Assembly: GCA_910578735.1 (NCBI GenBank)
Contig: CAJTSQ010000004.1
Location: 39,036 to 103,035 of the forward strand
Direction of reading: 5' to 3'
DNA length: 64,000 bases
From: an uncultured Oscillospiraceae bacterium
GTDB taxonomy: Bacteria; Bacillota; Clostridia; Oscillospirales; Oscillospiraceae
Notes under the pieces: generated by a model
Seen by the model: only the letters and a program-made list of their open reading frames with translations
What the model was told of the DNA's origin: nothing
The model's database searches: none
In this document: positions 24,242-32,320 of the stretch, one piece after another
How the letters are laid out: each line of letters opens with the position of its first letter
Position numbering within the stretch: the first letter of the stretch is position 1
Made by a program: the position numbers and the translations under genes

Positions 24242-25330
24242 TTATTGGTGCAGGGGGCTGGGGGTGACCTGCTTTTTAAAGGCTGCCCATAGCCGCTGCC
24301 ACAGGAGGCTCCCTCCAATGACAGCCGGCAGGACAAGCAGCAGCTGCAGCAGGATTTGGGTGCCGTATCGGGTGATGGAGAGACGGGTGGCGGCGATATT
24401 GAACAGGGTGATGGCCAGACCGTGGTAGAGATAGATCAGGTAACCAGCCCGGTCAATCCGCTGTGCCAGGCGGAAGGTCCGCTTTGACTCGGCCAGTCGG
24501 AGGGCCAGGTCGGTGAGGTAGAGCAGACCGCTGATATAGTAGAGGATGTGGATCAGCTGGAGATAGGGGATGTCGGCCCTCCCTGAGTAGCACAGGATGC
24601 ATGCGGCGACGTTGAGCAGGGCGGAACTGAAAAACAGGGGGGAGATGACGGGCCGGTTTTGCTTCAGCAGGGTCAGGAACTCCTCATAGTGCGCTCCGGC
24701 GCAGCAGCCGGCCAGGTAGTAAAAGAGGTGGTCGGTGAAAAGATGCCCGGAGTGGAGGGCGGCCAGCCATTGGGGGACGGGTATGGATGCCGTGGCGAAG
24801 AACTGAGAGCTGAGTTGGGTGAGGATCAGGGCGGGGGGCAGCAGGATTACTGCAGAATACTGCTCCGCCAGCCGGCGGAACAGGGGGGTGAGAAGGGTGA
24901 ATTGCAGCAGGACAATGACGAAGTAGAAGGGTGCGGACAGATCGCCCCGGATAATTCCCAAAACCAGCTCTTTCCAGGAGAAGGAGCGCCCATTCAACGC
25001 CATGAGGGTAAGATAGGTGATGATCGACGCAATTATATAGGGGGGGAGCAGCCGGGCGAGCCGGCTGCGGTAATATTGCGCCAAGGTCTTCCGCTTGGGA
25101 TAGAAGGCGGTCATTTTCAGGCCGCTGAGGAAAAAGAAGCCCAGAAGGGAGACGCAGATCAGCCGTTGGATAAAGATAATTAGGGCAAACTGCCAACTGA
25201 GCCGGTTCAGGCTGACTGCCGAGCGGGCCAGGATATGATATAAAAAGACACCGAGGCAGAACCATACATTGAGCAGCACCAGTTCATTGCGCCGTTTGGA
25301 AGGGAGCTTTTTTTGTGGTGTACCGTTCAT
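24242..25330 (-). CDS. Acyltransferase 3 family membrane protein
   Basis: 362-aa polytopic protein with about ten membrane segments. The N-terminus RNELVLLNVWFCLGVFLYHI has the Acyl_transf_3 pattern, including the conserved histidine (residue 32 in FLYHI), and LLGFFFLSGLKMTAFYPK follows. These enzymes O-acylate surface sugars or peptidoglycan; the substrate is not deducible. The ATG overlaps the serS stop as ATGA, so it is coupled to serS. Confidence 0.82.
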   Translation of the reverse strand: MNGTPQKKLPSKRRNELVLLNVWFCLGVFLYHILARSAVSLNRLSWQFALIIFIQRLICVSLLGFFFLSGLKMTAFYPKRKTLAQYYRSRLARLLPPYIIASIITYLTLMALNGRSFSWKELVLGIIRGDLSAPFYFVIVLLQFTLLTPLFRRLAEQYSAVILLPPALILTQLSSQFFATASIPVPQWLAALHSGHLFTDHLFYYLAGCCAGAHYEEFLTLLKQNRPVISPLFFSSALLNVAACILCYSGRADIPYLQLIHILYYISGLLYLTDLALRLAESKRTFRLAQRIDRAGYLIYLYHGLAITLFNIAATRLSITRYGTQILLQLLLVLPAVIGGSLLWQRLWAAFKKQVTPSPLHQ

Positions 25331-26628
25331 TTTTTGGGAACCATGCGCTCCAGGCCGCCCATGTAGGGCTGGAGCACCTTGGGAATGAGAACGCTGCCGT
25401 CGGCCTGGAGGTTGTTCTCCAGCAGGGCGATGAGCATCCGGGGAGGAGCCACTACAGTATTGTTCAGGGTGTGGGGCAGGTAGGTGCCCTTCTCACCCTT
25501 TACCCGCATTTTCAGTCTCCTCGCCTGGGCGTCGCCCAGGTTGGAGCAGGAGCAGACCTCAAAATACTTCTTCTGCCGGGGGGACCAGGCCTCAATGTCG
25601 CAGGACTTCACCTTCAAGTCGGCCAGGTCGCCGGAGCAGCACTCCAGCTGCCGCACGGGGATGTCCAGGGAGCGGAACAGCTCCACCGAGTAGCGCCACA
25701 TTTTCTCATACCAGTCCATAGAGTCCTCGGGCCGGCACACCACGATCATCTCCTGCTTCTCGAACTGGTGGATGCGGTAGACCCCCCGCTCCTCGATGCC
25801 GTGGGAGCCCTTCTCCTTCCGGAAGCAGGGGGAGTAGGAGGTGAGGGTCTGGGGCAGGGAGGCCTCGGGGATGATCTGGTCAATGAATTTGCCGATCATG
25901 GAGTGCTCGCTGGTGCCGATGAGGTACAGGTCCTCCCCCTCGATCTTATACATCATGGCCTCCATATCGGTCTGAGACATGACGCCCTCCACCACGTTGC
26001 CATGGATCATGAAGGGGGGGATGCAGAAGGTGAAGCCCTTGTTGATCATAAAATCCCGGGCGTAGGCCAGCACTGCCTCATGGAGCCGGGCCACATTCCC
26101 CAGCAGGTAGTAGAAGCCGTTGCCCGACACCCGGCCGGCGGCGTCCATGTCCACCCCGTTGAAGGACTCCATGATCTCGGTGTGGTAGGGGATCTCAAAG
26201 TCGGGCACCGCGGGTTCGCCGAACCGCTCCACCTCTACGTTGGCGCTGTCATCGGGCCCAATGGGGACGGAGGGGTCGATGATGTTGGGGATGACCAGCA
26301 TGATCTTTCTGATTTCTTCGGCCAGCTGGGCCTCCTTCTGCTCCAGCTCGGCCAGACGGTCGGCGTTGGCCTTTACCTGGGCCTTGGCCTCCTCCGCCTC
26401 GTCCAGCTTGGAGGGGTCCTTCTTGGCCTGACCCATGAGCATGCCCACCTTCTTGCTGAGGGTGTTCCGGGCGGCTCGGAGCTCGTTGGCCTCAGACATG
26501 GCGGCCCGGTTTTCCGCATCCAGCTTCAGCACTTGGTCCACCAGGGGGAGCTTCTCCTCCTGGAATTTCTTTTTGATGTTCTCCTTTACGGCTTCGGGAT
26601 TCTCCCGGATAAAACGGATGTCAAGCAT
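25327..26628 (-). CDS. serS: Serine-tRNA ligase, divergent type
   Basis: 433-aa class II synthetase: N-terminal tRNA-binding coiled coil (residues 1-110; MLDIRFIRENPEAVKENIKK), catalytic core with motif 2 SYSPCFRKEKGSHGIEERGV, then YRIHQFEKQE, EVCSCSNLGDAQARRLKMR and motif 3 around VVAPPRMLIALLENNLQADG. Compared with the common bacterial SerRS, motif 2 has FRKEKGSHG in place of FRSEAGSAG and motif 3 lacks the usual GSGLA-R block, so this is a divergent SerRS subtype. A perfect parS site lies 27 bases upstream of the start. Confidence 0.92.
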   Translation of the reverse strand: MLDIRFIRENPEAVKENIKKKFQEEKLPLVDQVLKLDAENRAAMSEANELRAARNTLSKKVGMLMGQAKKDPSKLDEAEEAKAQVKANADRLAELEQKEAQLAEEIRKIMLVIPNIIDPSVPIGPDDSANVEVERFGEPAVPDFEIPYHTEIMESFNGVDMDAAGRVSGNGFYYLLGNVARLHEAVLAYARDFMINKGFTFCIPPFMIHGNVVEGVMSQTDMEAMMYKIEGEDLYLIGTSEHSMIGKFIDQIIPEASLPQTLTSYSPCFRKEKGSHGIEERGVYRIHQFEKQEMIVVCRPEDSMDWYEKMWRYSVELFRSLDIPVRQLECCSGDLADLKVKSCDIEAWSPRQKKYFEVCSCSNLGDAQARRLKMRVKGEKGTYLPHTLNNTVVAPPRMLIALLENNLQADGSVLIPKVLQPYMGGLERMVPKK

Positions 26629-26654
26629 TGCAGTTCTCTCCTTGTTAAATGTTA

Positions 26655-26670
26655 TGTTTCACGTGAAACA
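26655..26670. promoter_or_regulatory. parS centromere site (perfect)
   Basis: TGTTTCACGTGAAACA, an exact match to the ParB/Spo0J target, between serS and the coiled-coil gene that follows parB. Confidence 0.96.
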
Positions 26671-26677
26671 TGGCGTC

Positions 26678-27331
26678 TCACTTTATGAGCTTGTCCCGGA
26701 TTTCCTGGTAGCGGTCTGCCGGGGAGAAGCGGTTGTTGTCGGTGATGCTCTCCTTGGGCAGGGAACCTTGCAGTCCGGCGGCTTCTATGGACTGAATCAG
26801 CTCCCGGCACAGCTTATACCGGCCCCGGACATAGGCCTCGTTGATCTGCCAGAACCAGTCCATGGCCTGGAGGGATTTCTCAGCTTCAGACTGGGCCTGC
26901 TGGGCGGCGGTGGAATGCTCTTCCAGCTGGTCACAGCGCTGCTGGAGGCTCTCAGACTGGCTCTCCAGCTCCGCCACCTGATTTTTCAGCTGCTCGTTGG
27001 TCTGGATCATTCCCTGAAGTGTCTGAAGGGCGGAGGCGGACTGCTTCAGATCGTCGATCTGCTGCTGGCTCTGCCGCCGCTCCATCATGAAGGTGAACAG
27101 CAGCAGCAGGAAGGCCGCGCAAAAGAGGATTGCGATATATTGAAATACTGAGTTGCGCCGCCGGCGCTGCTGGGCTTTGCGGCGGCGGGCGTCCTGGTCG
27201 CCGGCAGGGGGGCGGTGGTCAGAGGCGGGAGGACGCCGGTCCGGGGAGGGGGGACGCCGGTCCTTTCGCGGACTGGAGGGGAAACGATCGGCATCCTCAA
27301 TGAAGGGCTCGCTGCGCCGCTTGTCAGCCAT
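26678..27331 (-). CDS. Single-pass membrane protein with coiled coil downstream of parB
   Basis: 217 aa from the ATG at 27331 (GGAGG 8 bases upstream). The N-terminal 55 residues are charged and repetitive (Arg/Pro/Asp: KDRRPPSPDRRPPASDHRPP), then one membrane helix (YIAILFCAAFLLLLFTFM), then a coiled coil of about 90 residues (QQQIDDLKQSASALQTL onward) and a globular C-terminus ending near residue 217. Family unknown. It overlaps the parB stop by 8 bases. Position and architecture suggest a membrane partner for chromosome segregation or division, but that is inference. Confidence 0.78.
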   Translation of the reverse strand: MADKRRSEPFIEDADRFPSSPRKDRRPPSPDRRPPASDHRPPAGDQDARRRKAQQRRRRNSVFQYIAILFCAAFLLLLFTFMMERRQSQQQIDDLKQSASALQTLQGMIQTNEQLKNQVAELESQSESLQQRCDQLEEHSTAAQQAQSEAEKSLQAMDWFWQINEAYVRGRYKLCRELIQSIEAAGLQGSLPKESITDNNRFSPADRYQEIRDKLIK

Positions 27332-28217
27332 CCTGCCCACCTCCCTGGAGTTTTAGACCTTGGAGCAGGGCCAGCAGGGCCTCCAGGTCCTGTTCGTTGT
27401 AGTACTCCAATTCGATCCGGCCCTTTTTGCCCCTGTGGGCAATCCGGACCTTGCGGCCCAGCCGGCCGCCCAGGTCCTTCTCCAGCTCTCCCAGGTAGAG
27501 AGAAAGGTCCGGTCCTGACTCCTTGGGCTTGATCTTTTTTTCTGCCTGTAGGGTTTTGATCAGGGCCTCTGTCTGCCGTACGGAGAGCTGGCCCTCCACC
27601 ACCCGTTTGGCCGCCTCCCGCTGGAGGGCAGAGGTGGGCGCGCCCAGAATGGCCCGGGCGTGTCCGGCGGATAGGGTCCCCTCCTCGACCAGGGCCATGA
27701 CCTCCTGGGGCAGGGCCAGCAAGCGGAGGGTATTGGTGATGGCGGGCCGGGACTTGCCCATCTGCTGGGCCACCTGCTCTTGGGTCAGGCCGTATTCCTC
27801 CATCAGGGTTTGGTAGCCCCGGGCTTCTTCTGCAGGGTTCAGGTCCTCCCGCTGGAGATTTTCGATTAACCCCAGCTCCATCACCTTTCGGTCGTCCGCC
27901 TCAATGATGACGGCGGGCACCTCTTGGAGCCCGGCAGCCTTCGCCGCCCGCCACCGACGTTCGCCGGCGATGATCTGGTAGTAGCCGGAGGACAGCCGCC
28001 GTACGGTGAGGGGTTGGATGATTCCGTGGACCCGGATGGATTCCGCCAGGTCATCCAGAGACTCCTGGTCAAACCGCTTTCGGGGCTGGTTCAGCCCGGG
28101 CTCCACCTGTGAGATGGGGAGGGCGACCGAGCCCTCGTTCTGAATGGGCAGCTCCGGATCACCCAGCAGGGCATTGAGCCCCCGGCCCAGGCCAAGTTCT
28201 GTCTTGCGTTTAGCCAT
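27324..28217 (-). CDS. parB: Chromosome partitioning protein ParB/Spo0J
   Basis: 297-aa CTP-dependent DNA clamp. Start MAKRKTELGLGRGLNALLGD, CTPase motifs IIAGERRWRAAKAAGLQEVP and LIENLQREDLNPAEEARG, helix-turn-helix YGLTQEQVAQQMGKSRPAIT, C-terminal dimerisation domain. It loads at parS and spreads. It starts 4 bases after parA and overlaps the next gene. Confidence 0.97.
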   Translation of the reverse strand: MAKRKTELGLGRGLNALLGDPELPIQNEGSVALPISQVEPGLNQPRKRFDQESLDDLAESIRVHGIIQPLTVRRLSSGYYQIIAGERRWRAAKAAGLQEVPAVIIEADDRKVMELGLIENLQREDLNPAEEARGYQTLMEEYGLTQEQVAQQMGKSRPAITNTLRLLALPQEVMALVEEGTLSAGHARAILGAPTSALQREAAKRVVEGQLSVRQTEALIKTLQAEKKIKPKESGPDLSLYLGELEKDLGGRLGRKVRIAHRGKKGRIELEYYNEQDLEALLALLQGLKLQGGGQDG

Positions 28218-28221
28218 ATTT

Positions 28222-28974
28222 TTACCTCGCGATCATTTCTTCCGCCAGCATCCGGTAGGCCTCTGCCCCCCGGGAGTAGGGGTCGTAGGCGGAGATGGGC
28301 TTGCCGTGGCTGGGGGCCTCGGACAGGCGGACGTTCCGGGGGATGACGGTGGCATAGACCTGACCAGGGAAGTGGCGCTTGACCTCCTCCGCCACCTGGA
28401 GGGACAGGTTGGTCCGGCTGTCGAACATGGTAAGCAGGACTCCCTCCATGGCCAGGGCTGGATTTAGCTTCCGCTTCACCAGCCGGACGGTGGCCAGCAG
28501 GTCGCTCAGCCCCTCCAGGGCATAGTACTCGCACTGGACCGGCACAAGGAGCGTGTGGGCGGCGCAGAGAGCGTTGACGGTGAGCAGCTCCAGAGAAGGG
28601 GGGCAGTCAATAAAGATGAAATCGTACTGATCGCCCAGGCTGTCCAGGGCCTGCTTTAACAGGGTCTCCCGGCTGTCTATGCCGATCATCTCAATCCCCG
28701 CCCCGGCCAGCGCCTTGTTTGAGGGGAGAACGTCGCCAAACTTGGTAGAGACAATGGCCTTGACCGGGTCTGCGTCGCTGATGAGCAGGTCATAGACGTT
28801 GGGGGAGGCGGTATTTTTGTCCACCCCCATACCGGAGGTGGCGTTGGCCTGGGGGTCGAAATCGCACAGAAGCACCCGCTTACCCAGGCCATGGAGGGCG
28901 GCCGTGATATTGACAGTGGTTGTTGTCTTGCCCACGCCGCCCTTTTGGTTGACAACAGCAATGATTTTAGCCAT
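28222..28974 (-). CDS. parA: Chromosome partitioning ATPase ParA/Soj
   Basis: 250-aa ParA ATPase starting MAKIIAVVNQKGGVGKTTTT, deviant Walker A at residues 10-17. FIFIDCPPSLELLTVNALCA is Walker B. Upstream reading to 29055 is possible but GAGGAGGG at the ATG of 28974 and the family N-terminus decide the start. It forms an operon with parB and the coiled-coil gene. In Bacillus relatives Soj also controls DnaA. Confidence 0.97.
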   Translation of the reverse strand: MAKIIAVVNQKGGVGKTTTTVNITAALHGLGKRVLLCDFDPQANATSGMGVDKNTASPNVYDLLISDADPVKAIVSTKFGDVLPSNKALAGAGIEMIGIDSRETLLKQALDSLGDQYDFIFIDCPPSLELLTVNALCAAHTLLVPVQCEYYALEGLSDLLATVRLVKRKLNPALAMEGVLLTMFDSRTNLSLQVAEEVKRHFPGQVYATVIPRNVRLSEAPSHGKPISAYDPYSRGAEAYRMLAEEMIAR

Positions 28975-29082
28975 GAGAAGGGCCCTCCTCGGGAAATATA
29001 GAAATAGTTGGGATGTGCAATTTCTCATTATATCAATCGCCGCTGAGGATTTCAACTGTTTTTATATTTTTCTTAGAAAAAG

Positions 29083-29114
29083 AACATTGGAGCCGCTTGT
29101 GCGGCTCCAATGTT
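29083..29114 (-). terminator. Intrinsic terminator after noc, overlapping parS
   Basis: Stem AACATTGGAGCCGC / GCGGCTCCAATGTT with loop TTGT; on the minus strand the stem is followed by CTTTTTC. Its arm shares TGTT with the adjacent parS site at 29111. Confidence 0.85.
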
Positions 29115-29126
29115 CCACGTGAAACA
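29111..29126. promoter_or_regulatory. parS centromere site
   Basis: TGTTCCACGTGAAACA matches TGTTNCACGTGAAACA. It lies exactly between the noc stop codon (29127) and the terminator stem, sharing four bases with the stem. Confidence 0.93.
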
Positions 29127-29936
29127 TTACCCCGCCCTGCGGGGAATGCGTATGGTGAGGGTGATCTCCTCCTCAGAGTCCTGGCGGCTGCACTGGGCGT
29201 CCACTCCGGCGGAACGCATCAGGTCCAAACTCCGGGTGAGGGTGTTGAGAAAGAGGCGGACATCTTTTACAATAAAGGTGGGGCGTTTGCGGGGCGGGGC
29301 CGGCCGGCCGGACAACAGCCCGTCCACCATAGTCTCGGTCTGAGCCACGGTGAGACCCTGCTCCACCACCTGGCGGGCCCCATCCAGCTGCTGCTCCGGG
29401 GTATCCAGCCGCAGCAGGGCCCGGGCATGGCGTTCGGTGGCGCCGCCGTCCCGAAGGAGGGAGAGGGCCTGCTGGGGCAGCTTCAGCAGCCGCAGCTTGT
29501 TGGCTACAGCGGACTGGCTCTTGCCAATGCGCCGGGCTGCCTCCTCCTGGGAGATGTGGTAGGTGTCGATAAGGCGGCGCAAGGCCAGCGACTCCTCCCA
29601 GAAGTCCAGGTCCCGGCGCTGGAGATTTTCAATCAAGGCCAGCAGAGAGGAGGACTGGCCGTCGGTCTGAACGGAGAGACAGGGCACCTCCTCCAAGCCG
29701 GCCAGGCGGGCAGCCCGGAGACGGCGCTCTCCGGCCACCAGTTCCCACTGGCCGTCCTGGCGGCGCACAGTAAGGGGCTGGAGCACCCCCATAGCCTGAA
29801 TGGAGCTGGCCAGTTCCTCCAACCCAACAGGGTCAAAAGAACGCCGGGGCTGGTCAGGGTTGGGCTGAATGGCGTCTACCGGGAGAAAAAGCACCCGTCC
29901 GCTCTCAAAGAGCCCCTTTTTGGTCCGTGGCCACAT
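29127..29936 (-). CDS. noc: ParB-like nucleoid occlusion protein Noc
   Basis: 269-aa ParB paralogue starting MWPRTKKGLFESGRVLFLPV (a GTG at 29945 is an alternative start). It carries the CTPase motifs LVAGERRLRAARLAGLEEVP and LIENLQRRDLDFWEESLA, a helix-turn-helix ISQEEAARRIGKSQSAVANK and a C-terminal domain different from ParB. Noc binds its own sites over the chromosome and blocks division over the nucleoid. Position next to parA-parB is standard (rsmG-noc-parA-parB in Bacillus), though here rsmG is 6 kb away. Confidence 0.92.
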   Translation of the reverse strand: MWPRTKKGLFESGRVLFLPVDAIQPNPDQPRRSFDPVGLEELASSIQAMGVLQPLTVRRQDGQWELVAGERRLRAARLAGLEEVPCLSVQTDGQSSSLLALIENLQRRDLDFWEESLALRRLIDTYHISQEEAARRIGKSQSAVANKLRLLKLPQQALSLLRDGGATERHARALLRLDTPEQQLDGARQVVEQGLTVAQTETMVDGLLSGRPAPPRKRPTFIVKDVRLFLNTLTRSLDLMRSAGVDAQCSRQDSEEEITLTIRIPRRAG

Positions 29937-30032
29937 AGAGGACACATCCTTCCTTTGTATTATTTGTGCAGGACTGTTATTAGTTTACCATAAATTGGAA
30001 AATAAGAGGTCGAATCCCGGAGGCTGCAAAAA

Positions 30033-30046
30033 ATTTCCTGGGAAAG
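30033..30046. promoter_or_regulatory. Possible Noc binding site
   Basis: ATTTCCTGGGAAAG resembles the Noc target ATTTCCCGGGAAAT with two differences, located about 100 bases upstream of noc in the divergent noc/xpt gap. Weak evidence on sequence alone. Confidence 0.35.
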
Positions 30047-30120
30047 CCCGCCGGGAGGAAAATTGCCGAAAGACACAAGAATCACTGAAAAAAATTGTGT
30101 AAGATGTGGAAAAATAGGGA

Positions 30121-30149
30121 TTGAAAGCGGAATGAATTTCTTGTACAAT
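30121..30149 (+). promoter_or_regulatory. xpt promoter
   Basis: TTGAAA, 17 bases, TACAAT preceded by TG. The start codon of xpt is 80 bases further on. No purine riboswitch consensus is visible between promoter and gene. Confidence 0.8.
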
Positions 30150-30229
30150 GTAGATGTGGATTTTTGGCGTATACGGTGTGGCCCAGAGGAGCGGGCCACT
30201 GTCATTTTTTCAGAAAGGCGGCGCGGCCT

Positions 30230-30805
30230 ATGGAGCTGCTCAAGGAGCGCATTCGAAGGGATGGCACAGTGAAGGGGAACGATGTACTGAAGGTGGACAG
30301 TTTTCTGAACCACCAGATGGATATTGCGCTTTTTGAAGAGATCGGCCGGGAATTTCTGCGCCGGTTTGCGGACTGTGGCGTGAACAAGATTTTGACCATC
30401 GAGGCCTCCGGCATCGGGATCGCTTGTGTCACGGCGCAGTCCTTTCACTGTCCGGTGGTCTTCGCCAAGAAGAGCCAGACCAGGAATATCGACGGCGGAG
30501 TGTATGTTACCAGGGTGGAGTCCTTCACCCACGGGAAGGTATACGACGTGATTGTCTCAAAGAAGTTCCTGGGTCCGGAGGACAATGTGCTTATCATCGA
30601 CGATTTTCTGGCCAATGGCGCGGCCCTGGAGGGACTCATCGACTTGGTGAACCAGGCCGGAGCCCGGCTGGCCGGGGCGGGTATCGTGATCGAGAAGGCC
30701 TTTCAGCCCGGCGGCGAGCGCCTGCGGTCCAAAGGGGTCCGGGTGGAGTCCCTGGCACGGGTGGCCTCCATGAGTGAGAAGGACGGCGTGAGATTTGTGG
30801 ATTAA
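30230..30805 (+). CDS. xpt: Xanthine phosphoribosyltransferase
   Basis: 191-aa purine salvage enzyme that makes XMP from xanthine and PRPP. The sequence MELLKERIRRDGTVKGNDVL, VDSFLNHQMD, TIEASGIGIACV and the PRPP loop VLIIDDFLANGAALEG match Xpt rather than Apt. An AGAAAGG site lies 11 bases before the ATG. It is separated by a terminator from the nucleoside transporter operon that follows, a meaningful functional neighbourhood. Confidence 0.93.
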   Translation: MELLKERIRRDGTVKGNDVLKVDSFLNHQMDIALFEEIGREFLRRFADCGVNKILTIEASGIGIACVTAQSFHCPVVFAKKSQTRNIDGGVYVTRVESFTHGKVYDVIVSKKFLGPEDNVLIIDDFLANGAALEGLIDLVNQAGARLAGAGIVIEKAFQPGGERLRSKGVRVESLARVASMSEKDGVRFVD

Positions 30806-30828
30806 AACCGGAACCCTCCGGTTTTAAT
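30801..30828 (+). terminator. Terminator overlapping the xpt stop codon
   Basis: Stem ATTAAAACCGGA / TCCGGTTTTAAT with a 4-base loop, including the xpt TAA. The U-tract is provided by the right arm. Confidence 0.75.
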
Positions 30829-30876
30829 ATATTAAGGTAGGAATGAAACGAACTGTACTTTGAAGGAGGAAACAGA

Positions 30877-32151
30877 ATGAAGAAAATCCTTGCGCTGGCT
30901 CTGGCTGCGGCCATGAGCCTGTCCCTGGTTGCCTGCGGCGGCGGCAACGGCAACAACGGCAGCTCCGCCAGCAACCCCGGCTCCGCCAGCAGCGCGGGCA
31001 GCGACGTCTCCACCCCCGCGGGCGGCCAGTCTGACATTAAGGTGGGTGCCGTCTACATCACCAGCCAGAACGACGTGGCCGGCTACACCTTCCAGCACCA
31101 CAACGGCATCACCACCGCCATGAAGTCCCTGGGCCTGGACCCCGCCGACCTGATCGTGGTGGACAACGTGCCTGACAACGACGACACCGCCGTGGCCACC
31201 GCCATCGACACTGTGGTCAACCAGGGGGCCGATATCGTCTTCGGTATTTCCTTCGGCTATATCCAGCCCATGGCCGACAAGGCGGAGGAGTATAAGGACG
31301 TGATCTTCTCCCACGGCACCGGCTATCTGGCCAACGACACCAACTTCAATAACTACTTCGGCCGTATCTACCAGGCCCGCTACCTGGCCGGTATCGCTGC
31401 CGGTATGAAGTCCCTGGAGCTGGGGAATAACTCCATCGGCTATGTGGCCGCCTTTAACCTGGACTACGCCGAGACCTGCTCCGGCATCAACGCCTTCGCC
31501 CTGGGCGCCCAGTCCGCCAACCCCGAGGCGGTGGTCCATGTGAATGTGATCAACACCTGGGGCGACGAGAGTCTGGAGCGCCAGGCCGCTCAGGCCCTGA
31601 TCGACAGCTACAACTGCTGTGTCATCTCCCAGCACTGCGACTCCGCCCAGCCCCAGCTGGTGGCCCAGGAGAACAATGTTTTTGGCTGCGGCTACAACTC
31701 CGACATGACCGAGCAGGCCCCCAACGCCCACATGACCTCTGCCATCTGGCACTGGAACGTATACTATGAGACCGCCATCAAGGCCGCTATGGCCTGCAAC
31801 GGCGACGCCTCCAAGTTTGTGGAGAACATGGGCGGCAACGCCTACTACGCCGGCCTGGCCGAGGGCTTTGTGGACGCCTCTCCCCTGAACGAGTCCGTCG
31901 CCGCCCCCAACACCAAGGCCGTGATGGACGCGGTCCGGGAGCTCATCGTCTCCGGCGAGTGGGACGTGTTCTCCGGCGTAAAGTTGAGCTACAACATCAG
32001 CGAGGACGGCTCTGTGGAAATCGTCAAGACCGACGCTGACCTAGTGGATAACGCGGGCAATGTCATCGTAGCCGCCGGCGGCCCCTCGGTGGACGACGGC
32101 GTCATCAAGGGCAGCATGAACTATAACGTAGCGGGCGTGCAGGAGGGCTAA
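30877..32151 (+). CDS. BMP-family lipoprotein, nucleoside ABC transporter binding protein
   Basis: 424-aa secreted lipoprotein. Signal peptide MKKILALALAAAMSLSLVAC with lipobox LVAC and the acylated cysteine at 20, then a Gly/Ser/Asn-rich linker to about 52, then the BMP (TmpC/PnrA) periplasmic-binding fold (IKVGAVYITSQNDVAGYT, GADIVFGISFGYIQPMAD, SHGTGYLANDTNFNNYFG). PnrA-type proteins bind purine nucleosides. GAAGGAGG site before the ATG. First gene of an operon with the ATPase and two permeases. Confidence 0.93.
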   Translation: MKKILALALAAAMSLSLVACGGGNGNNGSSASNPGSASSAGSDVSTPAGGQSDIKVGAVYITSQNDVAGYTFQHHNGITTAMKSLGLDPADLIVVDNVPDNDDTAVATAIDTVVNQGADIVFGISFGYIQPMADKAEEYKDVIFSHGTGYLANDTNFNNYFGRIYQARYLAGIAAGMKSLELGNNSIGYVAAFNLDYAETCSGINAFALGAQSANPEAVVHVNVINTWGDESLERQAAQALIDSYNCCVISQHCDSAQPQLVAQENNVFGCGYNSDMTEQAPNAHMTSAIWHWNVYYETAIKAAMACNGDASKFVENMGGNAYYAGLAEGFVDASPLNESVAAPNTKAVMDAVRELIVSGEWDVFSGVKLSYNISEDGSVEIVKTDADLVDNAGNVIVAAGGPSVDDGVIKGSMNYNVAGVQEG

Positions 32152-32185
32152 GACCTCCCGCCCGGCAAAATGCAGACCCGAACCG

Positions 32186-32293
32186 GGCCGGCCGGAATCT
32201 CCGGCCGGCCTGTGGTCTATATGGAATATTATGTGGGGTCCGGCCACACGGGCGGGCCAGCTTCCACAAATGACCCGCCGGGGTCGGCGGGTC
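32186..32293 (+). promoter_or_regulatory. Two strong hairpins between BMP and ATPase genes
   Basis: Hairpin 1 (32186-32210): GGCCGGCCGG, loop AATCT, CCGGCCGGCC. Hairpin 2 (32272-32293): GACCCGCCG, loop GGGT, CGGCGGGTC. Neither has a T-run. They probably stabilise the upstream mRNA and allow excess binding protein over ATPase and permeases. Confidence 0.6.
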
Positions 32294-32320
32294 CCACAGG
32301 GAGAGAGGGAAGGAGACCGA

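Noticed and set aside
29946..30229. Purine riboswitch upstream of xpt
   Set aside because: No UAUA...stem and no conserved purine-aptamer loop sequences are seen; only an ordinary promoter was found.
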